Below are positions 1 to 10,498 of a stretch of 64,000 bases of DNA, piece after piece; position 1 is the stretch's first letter, and each line of letters begins with the position of its first letter. A program made the translations under genes and the position numbers. The notes under the pieces are model-generated. The model made no database searches and was not told the origin of the DNA. It saw only the letters and a list, made by a program, of their open reading frames with translations. This DNA comes from Lophium mytilinum (lineage: Eukaryota; Ascomycota; Dothideomycetes; Mytilinidiales; Mytilinidiaceae): positions 191,383 to 255,382 of the forward strand of contig MU004187.1 of assembly GCA_010093605.1 (NCBI GenBank), read 5' to 3'.

Positions 1-1034
1 ACTCTTCTCTATGCATTATCTTATATTATAAGCTCCTATATACGCTGCGTATACTACCTTCTTCTTATAGTATCTAGCAACGTGCCTATAGCCCTAGTAT
101 TAGAAGCATTAGGTAGCTATAAAGCCTACCTTATACTTTAAGGCCTCTAGTATATATCTATTCTATGCTAGCCCGCTATCTATAATCTTATTTACTATTA
201 CCTCCGTGCCTATAGTAACTATAGCTAATAAGGCGCGCTATTTAGAGTTATTTCTAATAGCCTAGATTTAATTTAGGTGCTTCCACGTAATCTTATATAT
301 AGCTAGGCCTAGGTATAGTACCTTATTATCTTATATAATACTACTTTACAGCATTAGATCCTCTAGGTCTATCTCTTTAGGTACTCCATACACCTCTAGA
401 AGGACCTTAGGTAGTTAGATTTATACTATTTTACCTAGAACCTTTATCTATTCCTTCTTCTTTAATAGGGCTTTCTTAGCAGTTACGTCTAGTATGTAGG
501 CCTTTACGTCTCTACTCTAGAGCTTTCTAATGCTATAGATCTTTATTATATTAGGCTCTTCTACTACTTAGAGCTTATAGGTAATAGTTGCGTTTAAGTT
601 CTTATTTATTACGGCGTGTTTCTTCTTATTCTTAATATATATAGTAATTTTATAGGTAGTCTATATTATATACTCTCTATTTTCTATAGTCTTACTATTT
701 CTTTCTACCGCCGCTACTACTATATAGGTTATTTCTTATATAGATAGCGCCTATACGCCCTTCTATATTTTCTCTATTATTTTTATTATCTTTCTCTATA
801 GCGTTTATTATAGGTCCTCTATAGTACCTAAGAGGCTAGCTAGTATGCGCCCGGCGAAGTTCTAGAGGTACTTAAGGGCGTTATTTATCTTAGAGTTAGA
901 GAATATAGGCTTATTCTATAGGGAGTTCTATATACTATAGGCTTCTTTAATAAGCGCTTAGATATTAGCGTAGATATTCTACTTAGTCTTTAGTTAGTAG
1001 GTTTAGTTTTAGAATTATTATTAGTATTATTAGT

Positions 1035-1067
<33 letters not shown>

Positions 1068-3480
1068 ACTGCTATATAATAGGGGTTATAATACATAATT
1101 CTATTATAACGCCGCTAGCACGGCTTATAGAGCTCTAATACTGCGTGTAAACATTTATATAGCCTTAAGTAGCCCCTAGAGGCCCTCCTTAGGTTATATT
1201 TCTAAGGTGCTGTAAATTTAATTACATTATATTTTTTTTAGATAAGCTATATAATTCTACTACTAAGAAGCTGCCTATAGATAATAAGCTAAATAATTTA
1301 TCTAAAGTAACTATTTTTACTAGTAATTAGATTCTTTAATAGGTTTAAAAGTACTTAAAAGGTAACTCTATAGTTTAAGCTATTAAATATACTAAATACT
1401 AAAATTAGCGCTAATTACCCGTATAATTCTATTAAGACTATTATTTATAAATAGAGCTAGGTAACTATAAAGTTATTAATAACCTTCTCTATATCTATAA
1501 GTAGCTCTATATTCTAGATATTAAATAACTATATACTTATATTATCTAATCTATATATAAATCTAAGCCTACTAGATATACTAGAATAACTTTAATCTAT
1601 ATATAACTCTATAAGTACTATTACTAGCCCTAAATAATATTCTCTATAGACTAGTATATTAGTGCCTATCTAGCTTATAAGAGATCTAAATACTCTTAAG
1701 AGGGTAAATAAGAACTACTCTATCCCCTATCTATTCTAGACTAATATTAGTATTATATCTCTATTAACTTTATTACTCCCTTACTAATCTATAAGTAATA
1801 GGGATATAAGCTTAAATATATTATAGTTATTATTAATTAGTTCTTAAAAAAGAGAAAGTTTATAGCTATAAACTCTATAGAGGCTAAAGATATTATATAG
1901 GCATTTATTAAATAGATCTAGTAAGAAGAAGAATACCTATATTTTATTATTTCTAACCGCGGACCTTAATTTATATTATATTTCTAGAAATAACTATATA
2001 CTTAGATAGAAATAAAGCTAAAGCTCTCTACTACCTTCTACTTTAAAATAGATAGATAAACGGAAATTACTAATATAGCTCTTAAATAGTACTTACGCGC
2101 GTATATTAATTATAAGTAGAATAACTAGGCTAACCTCTTACCTATTACTAAGTTTAAAGCTAATTTAGATAAGATAACTATAGGTATTTCCCCCTTTATT
2201 ACTATAAAAGAATATAATCTATATTTTAGTCTTAAGCTAGCTAATAACTCTATAGCTAAAGAACTATAGAAGGCCCTTAGAGAGAAGGCTAATACGCTCG
2301 CTAAGTAACTAAATAACCTCCGTCTCTTTCTCTATAATAAATTAATTTAGGTATAAGCTAGATAGAAAGAGTTTACTAACTATAAATAGAAACTAGCTAT
2401 AGAGTTTAAAGTTAGTAACTAAGTTATATTAGACACGCGCAATATTAAGACTTAGCGCCTAAATAAGTTACTAGACTATAAATAACTTAGTCTATTTAAA
2501 ATTACTAAGGTTATTAATAACGCCGCTTACTAATTAGCCCTTCTATATACTATAAAGGGGGTATTTAATATCTTCTATCTATAGCTACTCTATTATATTA
2601 CTTATAAGCCGCTAGAAGAATAAGTCTAGAAGAAACTAGAACTAGTTAAAATTAATAAAGAAGGCTATAAGTAATAGAATATTAATAAAATAGTTAACTT
2701 ATATATTAATAATGCTATACTTAACCTAGCTATAAACTAAAAGGGCCTACTTTAGTATAAGATCCTCTATACTAGTTACCCTAAGTAGAATACTAATTCT
2801 TAATAAGAATTTTATACTAGTATTACTAACTACTATAATATTATTATAGACTATTACTATATCTACCTAAAAGTAAAAGAACTCTATAAGTTCTTCTAGA
2901 AGCCTAAGTATTAAAAGCTGCTACTTACCCTAATTATAATAATACTCTATAGATAACGCGTTCCCTATCTTACTAACTTAACTAGTACTAACTAGTTAAG
3001 CTATTACTAATTTATATAAAATTAGATAATACTATACTATATAGACTATATAAATAAAGCTTAGTAATATATATAAGATTAACTATATTACTAACCTTAT
3101 ATTTAAGGCCTAGCGCGCACCTATTATAACTCTTCTATTTATATAATTGCAAGATAATTTATTAAAAGAATTAACTAAAGAAGGACTATCTTATAGTAAG
3201 TATATATACTAAAATAGAAAGGCTATATATATATAGCTTTCTTTTAGAGGGGGGTAGTATTATAGCTATAATATAACCCTTATTATAATATACTTCTATT
3301 ATAAGTAATAGTATTATATAGCCTCTATTATGTATTACTATTATATAACTTTACTTAGCGCCAGCCTTACCTACCTCTTAGCTAGCGCTCCGCGCCCTAC
3401 TCTCTCTTCTTATAGCTACTTTATTATATACTTAATACTATCTAGTTTTCTATTATAATTCTATATTATACTATAATATT
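1..3480. mobile_element. RIP-degraded repeat block, probably LTR (Gypsy-type) retroelement remains
   Basis: The stretch is extremely AT-rich, dominated by TA steps, and has no open frame of useful length on either strand. This is the footprint expected of repeat-induced point mutation (RIP) in ascomycetes. A purine-rich tract near 3246-3256 is followed by sequence that could be the start of a terminal repeat, the layout at the 3' end of an LTR retroelement. I infer a Gypsy-like element because of this tract and the element's size; no protein domain can be shown. It is broken throughout, with far too many changes to count, and is old relative to the neighbouring genes. The left end lies outside the window. 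Confidence 0.5.
1019..1070. repeat. TTA/ATT trinucleotide microsatellite
   Basis: The sequence is an almost uninterrupted run of TTA/ATT units with occasional AGT interruptions, inside the AT-rich block. It is a simple repeat with no coding sense. Confidence 0.85.
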
Positions 3481-3483
3481 TTT

Positions 3484-4183
3484 AGCCTAGCCTTTATACT
3501 CTTACTACTTAGTACTTATATTATAGCTTATACTTATAAATAGCTTTAATATCTACTAAATAGCCTAAACCTATTAAGATATTACCTACTAAATTAGCCT
3601 TAAAGTATTAAAAGATTAAATTAAATAGATAGTAAATTAAATAGATAGTAAATTAAATAAATAGTAAATTAAATAGATAGTAAATTAAATAGATAGTAAA
3701 TAGATAAAGAATTAATAGAGATATATACCTAATTCTAGTAGTATAATATAGCTAGGCCTCTAGAATATAGCCTAGTAATATAGGTATAGATTATTATATT
3801 ATATCTAGCTACTATAGGTAGTAGATATATAGGTAGCTACTTATTTAAGTAGCCGGCCTATACTATATTACCGGGCTATATTCTAGAGGCCTAGCCGCGT
3901 TATACTACTAGAATTAGGTATATATTTCTATTAATTCTTTATCTATTTACTATCTATTTAATTTACTATCTATTTAATTTACTATCTATTTAATTTACTA
4001 TCTATTTAATTTACTATCTATTTAATTTACTATCTATTTAATTTAATCTTTTAATACTTTAAGGCTAATTTAATAGGTAATATCTTAATAGATTTAGGCT
4101 ACTTAGTAGATATTAAAGCTATTTATAAGTATAAGCTATAATATAAGTACTAAGTAGTAAGAGTATAAAGGCTAGACTAAAGA
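3484..4183. repeat. Large inverted repeat with internal 16-nt tandem units
   Basis: The arm at about 3484-3790 is repeated as its reverse complement at about 3860-4183, around a spacer of roughly 70 nt. Each arm carries a series of near-identical 16-nt units of the type AAATTAAATAGATAGT (about 3630-3705) or its complement (about 3947-4050). The right arm keeps a few more G/C positions than the left, for example CCGCG and CCGGG near the inner edge, as if the arms had decayed unequally. It may be two copies of one repeat inserted head-to-head, or the palindromic end of a mobile element. Confidence 0.8.
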
Positions 4184-4430
4184 AAAGAAATACTATCTTA
4201 CTAACCTAATATTAATAAGAGTATAAAGGTAGATAGTAAGAGTATAAAGGGCTAAACTAAAGAAAGATATAATAGAGAATAATTACTATCTATACTAGTA
4301 AGACTAGTAGCTAAATACTACTTTAAGACTAGTAGTATTTCTTTTACTACTTACTATTTATATTTAGTATCTTTTTACTACTTACTATTTATATACTTTT
4401 TTCTACTATAATAAGGGCTTTTCTTTTAAA

Positions 4431-4655
4431 GAGGGGGATAGTAGAGTAACTAAGTAGTTACTAGTAAATAGTACTTAAAAGAATCTAAAAGTAGAGTATT
4501 ATTATTTAGAGCTATTATAGATAGTATTAAAGGGCTATTTAGTCTTATTATAAATAGTAAGTATTCTTTTAGAGAGGGGGATAGGTATAGGCTAGCTACT
4601 TAGATAAGCAGTCGCCTATATACCTGCCGCCCGTAGTAGCTAGATATAATACAAC
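4431..4655. repeat. Remnant repeat end at the boundary of the AT-rich block
   Basis: Two purine-rich tracts (about 4431-4440 and 4571-4580) resemble the tract that precedes an LTR. The stretch 4583-4650 is related, in reverse orientation, to the inverted-repeat spacer at about 3795-3866, but it is clearly less AT-rich. Beyond 4655 base composition becomes that of ordinary genic DNA. I read this as a terminal-repeat fragment of an old, broken retroelement; the family is uncertain. Confidence 0.45.
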
Positions 4656-4779
4656 AACCTACACCCGCATCACCGGGCTACAGCGCCCCGCCATCTTGGC
4701 AACTCCAGCCGACCCACTTAAACTTTTGCTTTCGCTGCGGCTTCAAACTACAACACGCATATCAACCAATACCTCGACA

Positions 4780-5700
4780 ATGGCAACACGCAAGCGGAAC
4801 GAATGGCTAGATGCCGAGGAGAGTGATGATGACGAGCAGGGCTACGATTCCGCCGAGGAGAGCAAGACCAAGGCGTTACCTGGACGCGCAACGAAGAGGC
4901 GGAAGGTCGACGACGATTCGAATGAGGAAGATGTCTCAGACCATGCCGACGAAGCAGAGGATCAAGACCAAATAGCTTCACGAGTAGAGGAGGACAAGGA
5001 AGATATCATGCCTACAGAGAAGCCTACGAAGTCGAAATCGAAAACCCTCAAAACGCTCTCGCAGAAAAAGCTTCGTGCCGCAGAAAAGGCCCGTGCCTCA
5101 ACCGGCGTCATCTACCTCTCACGCGTCCCTCCCTTCATGAAGCCCTCGACCGTAAAGCACCTCCTTTCGCAATACGGCGAGATCGGGCGCATCTTTCTTG
5201 CCCCTGAAGATCCAGCCTCCCACACGCGCCGTGTCAAGGCCGGCGGAAACAAGAAACGCTCCTTTACTGAGGGCTGGGTCGAATTCATCGACAAGAAAGA
5301 CGCCAAACTAGTGGCAGAGACCCTCAATGCGCAGATCATTGGCGGCAAGAAGGGTGGATGGTACCACGACGACCTGTGGAACATAAAATACCTCAAGAAC
5401 TTCAAGTGGGACAAGCTCACCGAGCAGATCAATAATGAGAATGCCGAGCGGGCAGCCAGGCTACGGGCGGAGATTTCGAAGACGACGCGCGAGAACAAGA
5501 TGTTCCTGGAGAACGTGGAGAGGGCGAAGATGCTGGACGGCATAGCTGCCAAACGGAAGAAGAAGGCTGATGATCACGACACCGAGGACAGGGGGTTTGT
5601 CACCTCGGCGCACAATCGGAGAGAATTTAGACAGATCAAGGTCAAGTCCAAGTCGAGTACCGATCAAGGGGAAGCGATCGTGCCGCTACGTCGTCTGTGA
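4780..5700 (+). CDS. ESF2: Pre-rRNA-processing protein ESF2 (ABT1 homologue)
   Basis: ESF2 is a nucleolar RNA-binding protein of the small-subunit processome. It acts in early cleavages of the 18S rRNA precursor and stimulates the helicase Dbp8. The 306-residue product starts at the ATG in a good context (GACAATGG); the same frame is open further upstream but has no earlier ATG. An acidic and lysine-rich N-terminus of about 110 residues leads into a divergent RRM that begins GVIYLSRVPPFMKP. The ABT1/ESF2 signature follows (GGWYHDDLWNIKYLKNFKW), then a basic helical segment with ENAERAARLRAE. There is no intron. The gene begins only about 125 bp from the RIP-degraded block, yet its codons look normal. 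Confidence 0.95.
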   Translation: MATRKRNEWLDAEESDDDEQGYDSAEESKTKALPGRATKRRKVDDDSNEEDVSDHADEAEDQDQIASRVEEDKEDIMPTEKPTKSKSKTLKTLSQKKLRAAEKARASTGVIYLSRVPPFMKPSTVKHLLSQYGEIGRIFLAPEDPASHTRRVKAGGNKKRSFTEGWVEFIDKKDAKLVAETLNAQIIGGKKGGWYHDDLWNIKYLKNFKWDKLTEQINNENAERAARLRAEISKTTRENKMFLENVERAKMLDGIAAKRKKKADDHDTEDRGFVTSAHNRREFRQIKVKSKSSTDQGEAIVPLRRL

Positions 5701-6115
5701 GGTGTGCCTAAGAGTCGGACCCAACCAGAACCCGTGTTTCGAAACAAGGAGCACAACATCCCTATGTGCCCCTAAGCAATCACGTTTCCCGTGCAGGGAA
5801 CTGAGCTACTCATACTTCAGCTTGAGCAGTGGCTGTGTTGGGGTGAGCGTATCTTGAATCGAGCCTGAGTACAGTAGCTCATTGGAATTCAGTTTTGCGC
5901 CCGTATTCGACAGAGAGGGCTGAGACTGGGTCCCTCCCATTTCCGGCCCATATGCTTCCAGGTTTCAATTTCAGAGCGCGACTCGTAATCTCCGCACGTG
6001 ATAGAGAGCACGTTGGAGGATCACGATCACAAGTCGATACTTCCCGAGGCCCCCTCCGGGGATTCCTCGAGATTTTGACTGATATCAATATACAGCCGAA
6101 TCTCATTAATTCCTG
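5701..6115. other. Intergenic, no gene seen
   Basis: This is the 3' flank of ESF2. Short open stretches here have no gene-like codon use or recognisable motifs. Confidence 0.6.
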
Positions 6116-6275
6116 CTTAGCCCCCTACTGTGACTTGGAGAACCCCTGAGGATTCTAAGAACGAAAGGCGATGTCGAGTCTCAAGCAGCGTAGATTGGCC
6201 TGCCTCTTGACTAGTCAACGATTCGCAGTCGGGCCACCCCATACAGTGGTGTTAAGTGAGCAAAATCGAAGCCAA
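6116..6275 (+). repeat. Dispersed repeat, copy A
   Basis: About 160 bp match the reverse complement of 10325-10498. Shared blocks include GAACCCCTGAGGATT (CCCCCGAGGATT in copy B), CTCTTGACTAGTCA, TACAGTGGT and GTGAGCAAAATCGAAGCCA. Identity is moderate, with small indels. No coding potential is seen, so it may be a MITE, a solo terminal repeat, or another non-autonomous element. It lies in the 3' flank of the GH25 lysozyme gene. Confidence 0.75.
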
Positions 6276-6539
6276 TCAGTGACAGATTTGTGTGCCCAGA
6301 CATATGACGAAGTCCTGTAACCCACTCGTTTAGATTCGCCTAGTAACCGGATCACTACAGGACCACCAATATATCTCAATAGAACAAAGCCCGCGAAAAC
6401 CAGGCGTTCATACCACTCAACCCGTCGCAAGCTTCTTCAAATTGTCCAACGACCCATTAAACGTATCCGCATCCCCCCCATACGCATACCTACACCACAT
6501 CAGCGTTCTTGCTCTTCCACCGCCACAACATGGAAGAAC

Positions 6540-7263
6540 TTACGAGTTACTGTACTGCCAGATAGTCTGATATCCCCACCCTCCCGGAATCGCCCCCGGC
6601 GAACTTCCATACCTTGCCAACACCAACGGCGAGTTCGCCGAAAACGCCTTACTATTTCCCGTGCACGTTGTCCACCAGTCGTTAGTGCTATAGATCATGG
6701 GATACCGTCCCGTGAGGCTGTGGTACTGGTTCACGAAGTCTGTGATCCAAGATACCATGGCCGAGGTCGAGAGCCCGTAGCAGGCGCTCGTGGGTCCGTA
6801 CTCGATGTCCAGCATACCTGGGAGAGTTTCGCCATCGCCGGACCAGCCGCCGCCGTGCGCGACGAAGTAGGAGGCTTGGGCTGTGCCAGAGGCGCCGTCC
6901 GGGCGAGCGAAATGGTAGCCACCCCGAATGAAGCCGGCGGCAGTGGCGGCGGTGTAGTGGGAGGAGAAAGAGGGGTCCTGGTATGTGTTTCCTTCCGTGG
7001 CCTGGGTATTGTTAGGTTGTCGAATAGTATCGAGAGGTGAGAAGATCTAGGGAGCATGCCCGTGTCGGACAAGTCGAGAGAGCAGATGTCTCCACACCTT
7101 TTTACGCGAAACTTGTCCATACCTTGATGATCACAAACCGCGCTCCTGAGCTATATGCAGCCCCGAAATTCACATTGGTCTGGTAGTGCGAGATATCGAA
7201 CCCCTGGACGACGGCTTCGGCGACACCAACGCCAACGGCAAGCAATGAGAAAAGAGATTTCAT
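6540..7263 (-). CDS. Secreted glycoside hydrolase family 25 lysozyme
   Basis: GH25 enzymes (Chalaropsis-type lysozymes) cut the beta-1,4 bond between N-acetylmuramic acid and N-acetylglucosamine in bacterial peptidoglycan. The product is 200 residues from two exons, 7263-7123 and 7001-6540, split by a 121-nt intron (GTATGG...CCCAG, phase 0). A signal peptide is clear (MKSLFSLLAVGVGVAEA). Mature sequence begins VVQGFDISHYQTNVNF, the usual GH25 opening with its catalytic-site Asp. GYHFARP and GMLDIEYG follow, the latter holding the conserved Asp and Glu. The C-terminus (WGYQTIWQYSNS) is the normal GH25 end, so the gene looks whole. The fungal family is generally thought to be of bacterial origin. 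A role in dealing with bacteria is inference. Confidence 0.93.
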
Positions 7264-7345
7264 GTCTGCAAGCAGGTTGTTTGTTGAGAAGTGGGTATTG
7301 GATTGATTGCAGAGAAGTAGTGAGCAGTAATAGTTTATCCAATGG

Positions 7346-7352
7346 CTTTATA
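7346..7352 (-). promoter_or_regulatory. TATA-like box of the GH25 gene
   Basis: The minus strand reads TATAAAG about 83 bp upstream of the lysozyme ATG, a plausible core-promoter position. Support is motif and spacing only. Confidence 0.4.
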
Positions 7353-8149
7353 CAAGTCCGTGGTCCCTGTATAACAGCAGCTAATTCTGTAGCTCCTCCA
7401 ACACGAAATACAACGTAAGAGGCGTTCTTTTGTGTGATACGAATGAGTTACTGCGAGGCGGAGTTTGTCCACGTTGTGTTGCAATTGGCTCGTATTCGTG
7501 GTCAATATGATGAAGGGGCGGTCCATTCGCTGGATCATCGTTGAAGCTATCCGGGTCGTACCGCCATGGACATGGTACAAGAAGTGCCATCTTTACGGAC
7601 CTTCCCGATTGTAGCCATTTGTGTGTATAAGCCCCACAGTTAGGCAATGCCTCTGAGCTTCTGTTGGGTGGAGAGACATGAACTATCGCGATGCGGCAGC
7701 TAGAAATCACCGTCCGGCTCTCCGTGTTTCAGCACCCGAATCTGCACTCTGGCCCCTTGTACAGTACTCACGTGATCATGCGCCGATATGGCTGAATTCA
7801 GCTCAGGCCCAGCTCACCTGCGTGCAACCTACATAGGTCTCCACCATTGAACATCAAATCTACCAGCCCACCCCTATGGAAGAGTTTAATCACATGTGAG
7901 TACCATAGCTACCTCAAGCCAACCATTTCCTCTAGGTCGCAACTTTCTGTGAGTTCCTCATTCACCACATATTTCCTCGAGGATATGATTTCTTCTTTTT
8001 CTTCTCTGGCAGAAAATCGGTCTTCATCCCTCTTGTAGGTACTTTTAGGTCACCCAACGTCTACGTCCCTCACGCAAAATGTAGACAAACTGATTGACGT
8101 CAAATACCCAACACCTTTGCCAGGCCATTCGCTAGTGTGGATAAAGACG
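7353..8149. other. Intergenic, no gene seen
   Basis: This is the divergent region between the lysozyme and phosphotransferase genes and should contain both promoters. No further coding exon or RNA gene was recognised. Confidence 0.6.
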
Positions 8150-9499
8150 ATGGGGAGTAGTAATCTGCCGATGGACCTGACGCATGTAATCAAAGAACCA
8201 GCTCCTTCGTTGGGCAGCGTCTCGTGGATTGGAGCCGATGATTATGACGAGGGCGACGAGTTCCACGATCGAGCGACCAAATTCTTCGCATCTGTCAAAT
8301 GGGACGTGCTCGCGTCCCATGCATCCACCATTCGCAATGGTATACCCTGTGATTTCGGAGAAAAATTCTCGATTGGCCATTTCAATATGGTTCGACTGAT
8401 TACTTTTGAAGACGGTATCCGATGGATCGCCAGACTGAGGCTGCCGGAGCTGAAGGCCGTCTTTGGTGATCGCGAAGGGCTCGACTATATCAACACCATG
8501 AAGGTGGAAATTGCAAGCATGAAGTTCCTGAGGTATTATGTCTCCTTTCGGATTATGTTAAGATGACGCTAATTCAAGCCTCTTCCTTAAAGATCAAAAA
8601 CCTCAATTCCAGTACCAACAGTACATGGCTACAGCGTTGATGCGACGATTGATATCGGTGCACCCTATATCTTGATGGACTACATACACGGAACGGTTGC
8701 AACTGAGCTCCGGGACGTAAAAGAATGTGCCGCCTACCCTTCATTTGGCACTCAAGCTCAAGACCGAAAGTTCATGCAGCAGATAGCTGATATCCACGTG
8801 CAACTATCCCAAGTCACATTTGACCAGGTCGGAGGTCTGTATTACGATGAGAGTACGGATGAGTTTTCCGTTGGCCCAGAACTTGAGACTGGGAGAGGTC
8901 CATGGCAGCTCTCAACCGACTACTACAGTGCGCTGGCCGACCACGCGCTGAAGGTCTGCGTTGCTGATGCAGACGAAGACGTGCAGTCGAGTGCCTCGCT
9001 TTCCCTCCCAGTTCTGTTTAAGCATCTTATGTCAGTCTATGGTAACGCTGGTGGTACTTTTCGGCTTGCAAATCGCGACTTTGGCGCTCACAATCTTCTT
9101 GTGAATGACGACTTTGATATCATTGGAGTCATCGACTTCGACGGCATCATGGCGGCTCCACTCGAAGTAGCCGCGCAGTATCCCACTTTCGCAGGGCTAG
9201 ACCAGCAGCCTCCTGGTAACGTTGAGAACCGGCCAGCCGCGATTGAAACGTACAAAAAATCTGAGATAAGACGCAGAGAGTACAAGGAGATGGTAACATT
9301 GTCAGAAGCTAGACTGGGCATTGCCAGCACGACACAGCCAGCACTCTCAACGTGCTTGGAATCAGATGCTGCGTTCGTCTACCATGGGATGTTCAAGTAT
9401 GCTGGCCACCAGAAGTTCGTGAATGACAAGTGGATGGATGGGTACTCTAGGATGCTACGTCAACACATCAAATCTGGGGCATCGAGCTCGAAGCGTTAG
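8150..9499 (+). CDS. APH/choline-kinase-like phosphotransferase family protein
   Basis: This belongs to the large fungal expansion of aminoglycoside-phosphotransferase (APH) fold proteins, small-molecule kinases whose substrates are mostly unknown. Two exons (8150-8532 and 8593-9499) flank a 60-nt intron (GTATTA...TAAAG, phase 2) and give 429 residues. The N-lobe carries the phrase FEDGIRWIARLRLP. The hinge is PYILMDYIHG. The catalytic loop reads NRDFGAHNLLVN, with NRD replacing the usual HxD, and is followed by the metal-binding IGVIDFDG. The first ATG in frame is at 8150. Replacement of the catalytic-loop His by Asn is common in fungal relatives, so activity cannot be judged. The conserved intron junction (KFLR/SKTSIPVPTVHGY) supports the model. 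Confidence 0.85.
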
Positions 9500-10324
9500 C
9501 CAGCTCCGCTGCCTTTTCATTTACTAGAGCCACTCATGACGGACGGGTTTCGAAGCATTTTCGAACCTGGTGAGTGGCAGTAAAATGGAAAAGTAATCAA
9601 GACCAGATGCGGGGCCAAAAGAGATTGTATTGATGATGATCGAGAAGCTAAATATTGAGTGTAAGGAAGGAAGGTATACACAAGATGCTGAGCAAGCCTG
9701 CTAGAAGCACATCCGTTGCATCCTTTATTACTCAGCTTGCTTTCTCAGCCTTCACCTTCTAGCTGGACTTTCTCCGCTCCAAAATATATAACAACTCGTT
9801 ATCACCTCAATGCAACTCATGTTTCCCTCACGCATTGCCTCGCATCCATACCCCAGCTGCAAGAACCTTACGAAAATATCTGTAAACCTCTCAACGGGCC
9901 TCGTTTCGAAGACTGTTCAGTCTCTTTTGCAGGAAGACTAACCGACCGGTTCATAAGGTAACGGAGTTGCATTGTATTGTCACTCCCCGTATATAAGTAC
10001 TCTAGCCGGAATCACGCATATAGCCCTCATTCAAAGTCTTATACAAGCATAATCGCCTTCCGTGATCCTTCCACTCCGCGGTTTATACAGCAGGATAGTT
10101 TCATATCTATCAAGGTGGTCGGTGAATTCATATTCCGTATTAACTTTAGGTTAGAGGATGCAGTATATAATTGCCCTCTTTAACTATGAAACTTCCGTGG
10201 TATCTACTTTGTGTTGTTTAGTGAGTCATAGTGTTAGGCATTCGATCCAGGTCCAATGATCTTAAGACGGAATGACTACGTAGACGGACATATTACTAAG
10301 ACGGTACGGGAAGTTCCTGACATG
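9500..10324. other. Intergenic, no gene seen
   Basis: This is the left part of a 2.5-kb gap. Only short random open frames occur, and no domain motif was found. Confidence 0.55.
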
Positions 10325-10498
10325 CTTGGCTTCGATTTTGCTCACTTGATACCACTGTAGGGGGTAGCCTGGTTGCGAAGCAGCTGACTAGTCAAGAGAC
10401 AGGCTAACCTGTGCTGCTTGAAACTCGACCTCGCCCTTGGTACTTCGAAATCCTCGGGGGTTCTTCAAGCAGTGGTGAACTAGTGTGCCTAAACTTAA
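10325..10498 (-). repeat. Dispersed repeat, copy B
   Basis: Read on the minus strand, this matches 6116-6275 on the plus strand, so the two copies are inverted about 4.1 kb apart. The longest exact block seen is GTGAGCAAAATCGAAGCCA. Differences are a mixture of transitions and short indels, so the copies are not recent. Confidence 0.75.
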
